Assembly: GCA_964036295.1 (NCBI GenBank)
Contig: OZ038468.1
Location: 1,696,001-1,760,000, forward strand
Direction of reading: 5' to 3'
DNA length: 64,000 nt
Source: Plumapathes pennacea
Taxonomy: Eukaryota > Cnidaria > Anthozoa > Antipatharia > Myriopathidae
The translations under genes were made by a program, and so were the position numbers. How positions within the stretch are numbered: the stretch's first letter is position 1; the number at the start of each line of letters is the position of its first letter. Positions 33,001-64,000 of this stretch are shown one piece after another. The notes below the pieces were generated by a model that searched no databases, had not been told where the DNA came from, and was given only the letters and a program-made list of their open reading frames with translations.

Positions 33001-33211
33001 TGCGGCAATAACGGTCCATTACAACTGGCTTGTTACAGTCACTTTCGATTACTCCACGCCAAGTAACGGCACATGCTATTCCTTTCGTTTGGTAAATGCC
33101 ATTCTGAAATACTTCTCTAATGGAACAAGTGGAGTAGCTCGGATCTTTGTCAGATTTCGAAAAATTCATAGCTTCAGCAATGAACGGCTGTTTTTTCTGA
33201 TTTGTCGCCAT
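26072..33211 (-). CDS. Trypsin-like/OTU-like/tandem Death-domain protein (gene A), ~725 aa
   Basis: Ten exons with GT-AG borders and continuous phase: 33,211-32,596; 31,993-31,927; 31,723-31,637; 31,261-30,696; 29,983-29,888; 29,646-29,578; 28,418-28,371; 28,122-28,087; 27,137-26,826; 26,352-26,072. The coding sum is 2,178 nt. Residues 1-206: possible degenerate trypsin fold. 207-256: linker. 257-445: OTU-like deubiquitinase module. 446-528: four short phase-1 linker exons rich in Ser, Thr, Gly and Asp. 529-632 and 633-725: Death domains. No signal peptide or membrane segment is visible, so it is likely intracellular. Death domains recruit partners by homotypic contact and OTU folds act on ubiquitin chains, which suggests a scaffold in ubiquitin or cell-death signalling (inference). 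Both enzyme-like modules lack an expected catalytic residue. The start ATG (context GAACATGGCG) is 115 bp from the divergent membrane-protein gene. The small exons are the least certain part, and additional exons may exist. Confidence 0.7.
26826..27137 (-). other. Gene A domain 3: first Death domain (exon 9)
   Basis: Residues 529-632. Helical pattern of a Death domain: PDLAFDVQKQRKELYKALEL, DADWYSIEADNK, YEQTIKMLFRWLECKG, ATYAVLGEALKEVDL. It differs strongly from the second Death domain, so the two are old paralogous modules, not a recent tandem copy. The donor CCCAG|GTAAGT is strong. Confidence 0.75.
27258..27420. repeat. GACTGTCGAAAG repeat family R5
   Basis: One of several dispersed copies sharing GACTGTCGAAAG, GTGATTGCTTTG and TTTTGCGTTTG. 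Other copies are at about 27,600-27,780, 37,260-37,435, 52,665-52,850, 57,095-57,260 and 59,830-60,100. This copy lies in the intron between exons 8 and 9 of gene A. Confidence 0.6.
27600..27780. repeat. Repeat R5, second intronic copy
   Basis: Contains GCCATTGCCACTTGCCTGC, CACAATCGCTTTTGCTGTTG and AAGCCAAAGCAATCACAA, shared with the other R5 copies, in the opposite orientation to the copy at 27.3 kb. Confidence 0.6.
29995..30077. repeat. (AAAT)n microsatellite
   Basis: About twenty units of AAAT/TAAA with two length interruptions. It starts about 12 bp upstream of exon 5 of gene A (the acceptor side on the minus strand). Confidence 0.95.
30129..30375. repeat. GTACTCCC-ended repeat R3, copy 3, with long G and C runs
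   Basis: An uninterrupted G run of about 20-25 bases at the left and a comparable C run at the right bound about 180 bp. That interior contains AACCCTTACCCTATTTCAGA and TGGCACATATATGGGAGTA. It sits in the intron between exons 4 and 5 of gene A. Confidence 0.8.
30696..31261 (-). other. Gene A domain 2: OTU-like cysteine protease module (exon 4)
   Basis: Residues 257-445. PVTGDGHCILHAFAQGLNE carries the OTU signature, with Asp306 and nucleophile Cys309. The helix LLPQIREEFKKNIEQY follows. Near the C-terminus, IYLSKIGQQYDAIRN aligns with the usual strand ending in HYD, but the histidine is Gln429. The cysteine is kept and the general base is lost. Activity is therefore doubtful, while ubiquitin binding remains possible. 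Confidence 0.65.
32596..33211 (-). other. Gene A domain 1: degenerate trypsin-like module (exon 1)
   Basis: Residues 1-206. Beta-rich sequence with GIACAVTWRG near residue 44 and KTSVIGSPILVVKNSRTFVV near 165-184, the latter resembling the GDSGSP-plus-strand segment of trypsin-fold proteases. Isoleucine 169 stands where the catalytic serine should be, and no TA-H-C histidine motif is present. The family call is tentative. If it is right, the module is a pseudoprotease. Confidence 0.4.
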
Positions 33212-33326
33212 GTTCAGAGAAGTCAGACACACTGTACCCAGGCGAGCCCCTACCCGCTCCCCGAGAAAACCTGAGAACGAGGATGTTGTTGAAAACACGT
33301 GAGTAATCAAACACCATATAACAACT
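33212..33326. promoter_or_regulatory. Divergent promoter region between gene A and the membrane-protein gene
   Basis: Only 115 bp separate the two opposite start codons (33,211 minus, 33,327 plus). The interval has no clear TATA box at an expected distance, so initiation sites were not placed. Both 5' leaders must be short or overlap if both starts are right. A shared bidirectional promoter is the simplest reading. Confidence 0.55.
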
Positions 33327-35449
33327 ATGGCAGCCCTGTGGATCAAACTGATTTTCATCGTGGTTTTGCACTCTCAGGCGGAATCGACAAGGTGCATGAA
33401 ACGCGATTATGAAATACAGAGCCGTCTAATTTCATCCGACCGGCCTCCATATGACAACTTCTACAATATTTTGAAGGCCGTTTATCCTTCAGTGGATTTG
33501 CCTTCGTTGCTGATCAAGATCACGGTAAAATTCCTGCCGACAGAGGATACTATGGGTACCGCCAGCGTGAACAAGTCAAAACAGGATGCATCTCATTGTA
33601 GTCTCACAGCGAACGGGACCAAGACGTGTACATACACTTGGAGTATGTCGTGCTTGTACGTCAGTGCAGGACCAATCAGCTTGCGCTCTATGAACGTATT
33701 TTCTTTGTGGGCAATTTATCCGAACAGGCGAGAAACTGAGTTGCATTTAACATTACCACAGTTCTGCAAAGGCCCTCCCGAAGTTGCTCCTCAACATGAT
33801 ACAATGATATACTTCCTTTCAACGGTATGTACTATATAAATCAGTACCAACTGCGATTTATCCCCCCACCCCCACTCCTCGGGTCGGGCATTTAACTCTA
33901 GTTTTACTAAGCACAGCCGGGCATTTGGCGCAAAATTTGACTGCCACCAAAATTTTGGACAGTGGTTGCAAGCCTGCCCCCAGTCCAAGGCCTTCACTGT
34001 ACCAGCAGCTTGGTAACAAGTCCCTCTAGTTGTAAACCCATTTCCACTCCCATTCTTTCCCTTCCTCCACTTCCCATTGAGAAGACTAAGTGCATGTGTA
34101 CAACAATGTAGTTTTCTGTTGTGCACTTCTGACAGTTTCTTTTTGTGCCAAGTGTCAATCTTTATGTATTAATTCCATCCAAGCCTCCCTTCCCCCCCTC
34201 CCCCCACCCCTCAGCAATCCTGGGGATTGTTCAAAGGAAGAGGCTGGGGGAGGGGGGTGTTGGAAAAGAGTGAAAGAATTAAGGGTGGAGGGGTAGGGAA
34301 TTTGAGCCAATGCATGCTGAAAAGTTCTGGTGCAGAAAATCCTTCAATTTGCATAATGATTTCATTCTTTATGAACTTAAATAAATTATGCTTATATATA
34401 AATGCACAGTTTACATTCACATGAATTATTATGTTTTACAGTTGCAAGACATAGCCGTCCTACCACATCTCTTTGATTCAAGATTGAACACAGTAGAGTG
34501 TGTCATTGCAGGCCATGGAAAAGCCCCAGGTTTCCCTGGACTGAAGCAGCTTTTACATGGAGTGTGTTGGTGCTTCTTGTTTATTAGTTTAGTGATAAGT
34601 ACAATTGTATCGCAGTGGCTAATGATTCGGCTAAAGAATTGGGACGAAGATCACCAGGAAAGTCAAAATGAAGGTCATCCTCAGAGCAAAATTGTAGCAG
34701 TGATGTCTTTGTGTCTAGCTGCCTTTGTTGTAGAACTCATGTTGGTTATTTGTGCTTTTAGCACCTTATCGGCTGTTAAGGAAAATTTCTATTTACCTGT
34801 GTTTTCTGTATGTGTGTTAATTGTGTTTTTTCGACGTGTTGCCTGGTGTTGCAATGTACATGGATGCGAGTTCGTTGTATGTAACTGTGATCGCAACTGT
34901 AACTGTGACCTGCTAACCTCGGGACACTGGAAAGACACAAGCAAAAATTGTCTTTCTAACTTTATGCTTTACCCAGCAATATTCATGGCAAGTCACCATT
35001 TGCTGTGGATTTTGCTTGGCATAATAACAGAACCATTTTGGGGTATTACAGTCTTAGTGTCTGTCATTTCTGTTTCTGCTGGGTTTTTTTTCCTGGTTTA
35101 TGAATTCCACAAAGCATTTCCTTCACCTCCAGAATGTAAATTTGGGTTGTTGATGGCTGTGGCACTTATGCCAGCAGGTTTCCTTGCAAGTGTGTTGTTG
35201 CTGATTGTCCTTCTGGTAGTTGCACAGGCTGTCCTTAGTGAGAGCTTGATTTCTACTATTGTTCAAAATGGATTGGTGTTGGTTGCTACTGCATTGTTTG
35301 GGTATGTGAAGTATCATGATGGAGGAGGAGGGACGGAAGAAGAAACAGGGGCAGGAGATGGAGCACGAGGAGGGGCAGGAGAAGATGAAGGTGCAGAAGG
35401 GGAGGAGATGCCTATGGTCTCACCCAGGCAATCTGAAAATAATGCATAA
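33327..35449 (+). CDS. Secreted-ectodomain multi-pass (probably 7-pass) membrane protein, 501 aa
   Basis: Two exons: 33,327-33,824 (donor CAACG|GTATGT) and 34,442-35,449 (acceptor TTTTACAG|TTGCAAG), phase 0, 166 plus 335 residues. Residues 1-20 look like a signal peptide (LIFIVVLHSQ core). About 25-200 form an ectodomain containing CTYTWSMSCLYVSAG. Hydrophobic segments lie near 205-228, 249-273, 282-300, 338-362, 366-386, 402-429 and 434-455. The loop between segments 3 and 4 is Cys-rich (CEFVVCNCDRNCNC). The tail is Gly/Glu/Asp-rich. Conserved patches shared with the broken copy at 11.5-14 kb include LLGIITEPFW and IVQNGLV. I recognise no named family. Seven segments suggest but do not prove a receptor, and no GPCR motif such as DRY or NPxxY was seen. 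AATAAA follows the stop by 38 bp. Confidence 0.8.
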
Positions 35450-35486
35450 ACACAACTCTTGTAGCCATGAAAACCACAATTGATCC

Positions 35487-35492
35487 AATAAA
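35487..35492 (+). terminator. Polyadenylation signal of the membrane-protein gene
   Basis: AATAAA 38 bp after the TAA stop, in the context CCAATAAAACAT. It implies a very short 3' untranslated region. Confidence 0.6.
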
Positions 35493-35615
35493 ACATATAT
35501 TTTGGTTGACTCTGTCGGAGAAGGGTGTGGTTCCCTTTTAGCATCTTTCTCACTGCAGCAGTGTAGTTTAGCATTTTTGCTATAAGCATCTCATAAAAGA
35601 AACATTAGGAGTACT

Positions 35616-35860
35616 GTCCAGGAACTTGCATTGAAATACTTTCTTAATCTAGCTCGGCTGCCATCACTGCATAACACAAGACTGCAGGGCATCGAAATCT
35701 TCATGTACAAAGTAAAAAATGAACTTAGTTGTTCCAGAAGTGTAGCTGAAATATTTCGTTTTAAGCAGTCATGTTATTCATTAAGGAATAGTGATTTTGA
35801 AATGTCTAGATTTAATACTGTTTATTATGGTTCAATAGTCGCTTATAGAAAACGTAATTG
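35616..35860 (+). pseudogene. LINE RT C-terminal fragment
   Basis: Translation gives LPSLHNTRLQGIEIFMYKVK and SCYSLRNSDFEMSRFNTVYYG. These match the C-terminal region of the intact LINE ORF at 999-3317 (TTLSNRRLQDIAIFMYKAK, NLRNSDFFLPRVNT). Only this piece is present, right behind the membrane-protein gene. Confidence 0.8.
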
Positions 35861-36071
35861 CTGCAGAGTCCAACTTTTGAGTCCACACGAAATGGTCAGT
35901 AAGGATATGTACGTGTTTAGATTATCAATAATTTAGTTGTTTAGTGTCCCTATTATAAACATTTTCGTTAAGAACAATAAACTTTTCTTACAGCTGTCTT
36001 GATGTTTTTGTTCAACGAGCAGCTTGCAACTTTAATTTCTGTGCTTACATAAAGTCAGAGATAATGAAAGT

Positions 36072-36320
36072 ACAGTTGACCTTCCAGAAACGGCCACCTC
36101 TCAACAATGGCCAAGTTTGACAAAAATATTATTGATTCGCACGTTTAAATTTCCGTACAATGGCCAGCTTTCAACAACGGTCTCTTTTCTGGTCCCGCCC
36201 ACCAATCAATATATTACTCTTTTCGAAACCTCCCTGCAACGACCATCTCTCAATAACGGCAAGGCGAGTCTCAAACGGCAAAATAATCTCTCCACAACGG
36301 CCACAGAATCAACACAAAAG
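36072..36320. repeat. CTCTCAACAACGGCC-type repeat
   Basis: Variants of the phrase CTCTCAACAATGGCCA recur four times (36,101, 36,163, 36,245 and 36,290) with insertions between them. It is a decayed dispersed repeat without coding content. Confidence 0.5.
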
Positions 36321-37189
36321 GTTTGCAATGCGAAAGTGTTTACGGAATTGATCGTACAACTTAATCTAATAGTGGTCACAAAACTCGATCCGTGTCCAGT
36401 CGGGTACCGCCCTTTGCGTTACTTTGAGACAACAGAGAAAAAGTCACATTTGATACTGGAATCATAATGACGTTGGTCTCAACTAAACCACATTGTAATT
36501 TGGTTATTGGAGACATTGCAGGTAGTCCACGCGAAGTACCCAAAATGCACATTAAAAGAGAGTGAAAATGCATGCATTTGGCCCATGCAGTGAAGTTTTT
36601 GAACCAGTTAGCGTATGGTTGACGATTGTTCACGAATAATTTTGGGTAATGTCTTGAAAACTGAGCTAAGATTGTGATTTACAATCCATCAGTGTCCAAG
36701 TTCTGCGTAGTATCAAAACGTTGTAAAATTAGACCCTTCACACGGATGTTTGTACGTAAGATTGCGTAGGCAGTTCTAAAAATGCAATATTTACAATACG
36801 CAGATTTCAGCGTACGTTTTAGTCTCAAAACGTTACATAGATGGTGTGCACTCATTGCATGTGTATGCAGGCAACGTTACAAGCTTCTAGTTAATACATT
36901 AAGAGGGGTTTATTAAACAATTCTGAACAAGTATCAACAAACAATCACGTATGTAAAAAACACACTCGATTATGATATTCGTAGAGTTTTATTGAGTATT
37001 AAGAAATATTAAGTAATCAACCCTTATTAGATCTCAAGAACTCGATAGGCCCAACTTTTACGGCATTACTACTCCTAAGTGATCAACTTCAGTCACAGTT
37101 ATGGGAAGTTTGGCAATCGGTAGCTTAGCCAGATGACAGCTTACTAAACCATTAAATTAAAGTGCTTTTCAAATTACTGTCTAAAACCA

Positions 37190-37211
37190 ACAACAACAAC
37201 AACAACAACAA
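37190..37211. repeat. (AAC)n microsatellite
   Basis: Seven consecutive AAC units. Confidence 0.95.
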
Positions 37212-37259
37212 AATTCAATTACACCATTTATCACAAAGATGTAAGAAATCAGTGATGTG

Positions 37260-37435
37260 AGAAACCAATCAGAAAATGTGAGAAAACGCAATCACCGCTT
37301 GCTTGCGTGAGTAGATCGCAATCGGGTTTTAGTTTTGTTCCTGATTTACCAAGAATACTGATAAACTTGTTTGGACCAATCAAAGAAACCTAGCAAACTC
37401 AAGACCAAAGCAATCACACAATTACATTCGACAGT
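37260..37435. repeat. Repeat R5, copy
   Basis: Contains CGCTTGCTTGCGTGAGTAGA, GATCGCAATCGGGTTTT and AGCAATCACACAATTAC, with the end ATTCGACAGTCA in reverse orientation to the 59.8-kb copy. Confidence 0.6.
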
Positions 37436-37885
37436 CAAATCAATCACTACATCACTTATTCTCAAATGCTCTTACAGTTTACTCTACTTAATTCTTCAGG
37501 AGAAAGAAAGGAAACAACAACAAAAACAAAAATGGAGCTGCAGAAAGGACGGAGAATTTTATCTAAGTTGTCTATTTTTCGCAATGAAAAACCCTCTGAC
37601 ACTTCCTGAAAATGTTTTTGCTACAAAAGGCAAACTTTCAATACAACATTTTGAGAACGAGGACAGAAATTGTGACCAAGTTACTGAGACCAAAGACGGT
37701 TGAAAACTCTCGAAAAACGCAACGTAATCAAAAGACGGCAGAAGGCAATAAAGACAAAAGAAAAACAGCCAGCTAAAAACCCACTATGAAAAGGACACAT
37801 ATACAACTATGTATACATCAATGTAAAACACTATATATTAACTTACATGAAGGGTTCGCTAGCTTTTCTTTATGTAAAACCCTAC

Positions 37886-38011
37886 ATATTGACCTACATG
37901 AATGATACCGCAGAACGATTACATCGCGGGCGCACAAAGGCAACGTACGCGTCATGTCTTCGCGCGCCCGCGATGAAATCGTCTTGCGGTATCATTCATG
38001 TAGGTCAATAT
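37886..38011. repeat. Foldback element
   Basis: Arms of about 48 bp: ATATTGACCTACATGAATGA and TACCGCAGAACGATTACATC on the left, with their reverse complement ending GTAGGTCAATAT on the right. The loop is about 28 bp and very GC/CG-rich (GCGCGCCC). Confidence 0.85.
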
Positions 38012-38018
38012 ATATAAA

Positions 38019-38197
38019 CAATAAACTACTTTTGGCGAGGAAATATGCACGGATAATTGTCCGAGGATATTATCTGTTCCGAGAAGCGAACAGTTGCCCG
38101 AGAGCGAAGCTCTAGGGCAACTGTGAGCTTCGAGGAACAGATAATGTCCAAGGACAGTTATCCGTGCATATTTCTGAAGCCAAAAGTAGTTTATTGT
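38019..38197. repeat. Second foldback element, immediately adjacent
   Basis: Arms of about 75 bp: AATAAACTACTTTTGGC, ATATGCACGGATAA and TTATCTGTTCC are mirrored by GGAACAGATAA, TTATCCGTGCATAT and GCCAAAAGTAGTTTATT. The inner arms are repeated around GAGAGCGAAGCTCT. It starts within about 8 bp of the end of the previous palindrome. Confidence 0.85.
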
Positions 38198-38199
38198 CT

Positions 38200-39230
38200 T
38201 TATTATCCTTCAAATATTTCCTCTCGCAGCGCAAATAATGGCGCGGGGACTGTGAAGCTTTTTGGTGCTTTCTGGAACTGCTTTTTCGACCAATAAATTG
38301 ATGTCCTCCTCGGTAGTCATCTCGTAATGGGTTTTTGTGATTAATATATAAAATTGTGTTCGGATATTGTCAATAAACAGCGTTTGTTCGCCAGGCGGGG
38401 GTTATTCGGTCACGTGTCACGATTCCACCAATCACGCGCGGGAGGAAATATTTGATGGGTCATAAACATCAATGTATTGATAGAAAACACTTTTCAGCAT
38501 TAATTTTTCATTAAAAAAAAAATGTCTTCGATATTAATTAAATTATATCAAGTTACGTAATCCTTGCTGCTGCATAAATTATTTCCTGTTAGTCACTGCT
38601 GCCAAATGGGCTGATTAGTATTTGCAATTTCGTTCCGTTATTAAAATTTCACAAACAAATACTTTTCAAGTAATAGCAAAAACCACAACTAATCTTATCA
38701 ACTCACTGTACATCCATAATACAGTAATCTCAAGGGATATCAAAGATACCCGAACAACAAATTTGCCGCCACGTGATAGAAGAGTCAGATACTATTGACT
38801 TGTGGGTAATCAAGGATAAAATTACCCATGGGGCCGGTTTTTTAACAAGATTTAGGCCATCCTCGTTCCCAGGCTCTTTCCGACACGAACTACAAGGCAC
38901 GCAAAGATTTGTGGGCATTTTAATCCTGATTGCACGTGACGATGATTGGCTCAGACGATACCCTTTCACGTGGTAGCTTGCATCGTTTTAGACGTTTTAT
39001 AATGCAACGTAACGCAACAACTGTATAATATCTCACCACACTGCACGTGAGAACACAATTTGTCTGCCACACAAATCGTAGCAGATAAACCTATGCGTAT
39101 CTCGACGTTTCTCACAATTTGTCGAAACGATTTTGAAAATCATTGCCATTACCACCGGTTATTTCTTGTTACTGGGGCTTAACATTCGACCGGTGATTTG
39201 CACGCGAACTGGCACGCTGGATTCGTTACA
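38200..39230. other. No gene seen
   Basis: About 1 kb between the foldback pair and the 155-bp tandem repeat. No coding signal. A segment near 38,880-38,960 (GGCACGCAAAGATTTGTGGG) resembles one near 44,070-44,140, so a further dispersed repeat is likely. Confidence 0.4.
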
Positions 39231-39234
39231 CAAC

Positions 39235-39700
39235 CATGATTTAAGACTGGACAATCACACACACTTAGTCTGGCTCTATACGTAGTCCACATGAATTCCA
39301 CAACCATTATTCATTACTGTACAATCAACCCGGTATGAAGCCAATTTCTCAAATTTTTGAACTTAATGACTGACCAAGACTGAACAATCACACTCTTACA
39401 CTTGCATGGAGCCAATTATCTACACGTAAATCCACCTGGAATTGTTCCACAACCATTATTCATTATAGTACAATCAACTCTAAGCCGGTATGAAGCCCAT
39501 TTCTCAAATTTCTGAACTTAATGACTGACCAAGACCGAACAATCACACTCTTACACTTGCATGGAGCCAATTATCTACACGTAAATCCACCTGGAATTGT
39601 TCCACAACCATTATTCATTATAGTACAATCAACTCTAAGCCGGTATGAAGCTTATTCCTCAAGTTTGAGCTTACTGACTTTGGTCATCTCGACTCGTTCC
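39235..39700. repeat. 155-bp tandem repeat, ~3 units
   Basis: AACTTAATGACTGACCAAGA recurs at 39,360 and 39,515 (period 155 bp). The flanking copies TTCCACAACCATTATTCATT and CCGGTATGAAGC extend the array on both sides. It lies just beyond the 3' end of the DENND4 coding sequence. Confidence 0.85.
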
Positions 39701-39865
39701 ACAATCATGACTTAAGATTGTACAGAGGCATGAAGCCCGTTTTCCGCACTTTTGAGTTCAGGTTGTGGCCAATCTTCGCTTCCTTCCACAACCACCACCA
39801 CTCCACTTACGCGTAGTAATCTTACTTGTTGTCTTCGAGCAACAATGGCTCGCCCCGAGCCGCTT

Positions 39866-63568
<23,703 letters not shown>

Positions 63569-63696
63569 CTGTAGACAAATTTGTAAGCGAACAGGTCAAT
63601 ATTTAATGATGATGCAAAGCACACTGGCATTCCAGCTATACTTCATATACTACACAGTAACCCCCTCTCCAGTTTTATTTAAACATCAAACTTTGG

Positions 63697-63785
63697 ACGC
63701 GGGAGTTTATTTCCACAGGATTTAATTTTCGCAAATCGTCGGAAAATCCACAAAATTCACAAAAATAAACTCCCGCAAAAATTTC
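63697..63785. repeat. Short foldback
   Basis: GCGGGAGTTTATTTCCACAG on the left and CAAAAATAAACTCCCGCAAA on the right, with an internal TTCGCAAATCGTCGGAAAAT. Wording similar to 10,930-10,965 suggests a dispersed family. Confidence 0.55.
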
Positions 63786-64000
63786 ATGCCACACGGCATC
63801 ATTCTTGCCAGTCTAGCGGAATCTCTGTATGATCTATCCCCTGTGCTTGCTCTATTCACCCAGCCAGTCATAACATTTATTTGCTAGCTGGGTCATCTCT
63901 CTTTAAATGTCCACGGTAGGAGTAATGATATTAATATTAAGGGACACCAAAATTAACTTCATGTTACACATCACTTTGTACCATCAGCCTAATATATTGA

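Overview
The window looks like nuclear DNA from an anthozoan cnidarian, probably a reef-building coral. This is inferred from three things. It carries spliced metazoan genes with GT-AG introns. It holds lineage-expanded Death-domain and multi-pass membrane genes. Its intergenic and intronic DNA is AT-rich and crowded with short foldback elements, CR1/L2-like LINE pieces and Penelope-like elements. No prokaryotic operon, rRNA or CRISPR array is visible. Nearly all coding sequence is in short exons, so the gene models were built by hand from splice sites, reading phase and protein similarity.

Right half (39.9-63.6 kb, minus strand): one large conserved gene, a DENND4 (Crag-type) Rab guanine-nucleotide exchange factor. 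I traced 36 phase-consistent exons, about 1,348 residues. The 5' end, including the first part of the MABP domain, lies beyond the right edge. Its introns hold most repeats of this half: an ~900-bp GAT array, inverted 90-bp tandem arrays, foldback elements and LINE fragments.

Centre (22.1-35.5 kb): a possible signalling cluster. A ten-exon minus-strand gene (33,211 to 26,072) encodes about 725 residues: a degenerate trypsin-like module, an OTU-like module whose expected catalytic histidine is glutamine, low-complexity linkers and two Death domains. It is divergently paired, 115 bp start to start, with a plus-strand two-exon gene (33,327-35,449) for a secreted-ectodomain, probably seven-pass membrane protein of unknown function. 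A second small Death-domain gene (24,428 to 22,100) shares a duplicated ~0.57-kb exon region with the first.

Left third (0-21 kb): mostly repeats and retroelement remains. They include a LINE with a 772-codon reverse transcriptase ORF (999-3317), a Penelope-like element with inverted 3' ends and a hammerhead-ribozyme-like motif (17.1-18.2 kb), LINE fragments, a solo LTR and a kinase-like fragment. A second copy of the membrane-protein gene (11,529-13,954) is interrupted by one in-frame stop codon.

The gene pairing and the presence of Death, OTU and protease-like modules suggest innate immune or cell-death signalling. That is inference only. DENND4 is the only gene whose function can be assigned with confidence.
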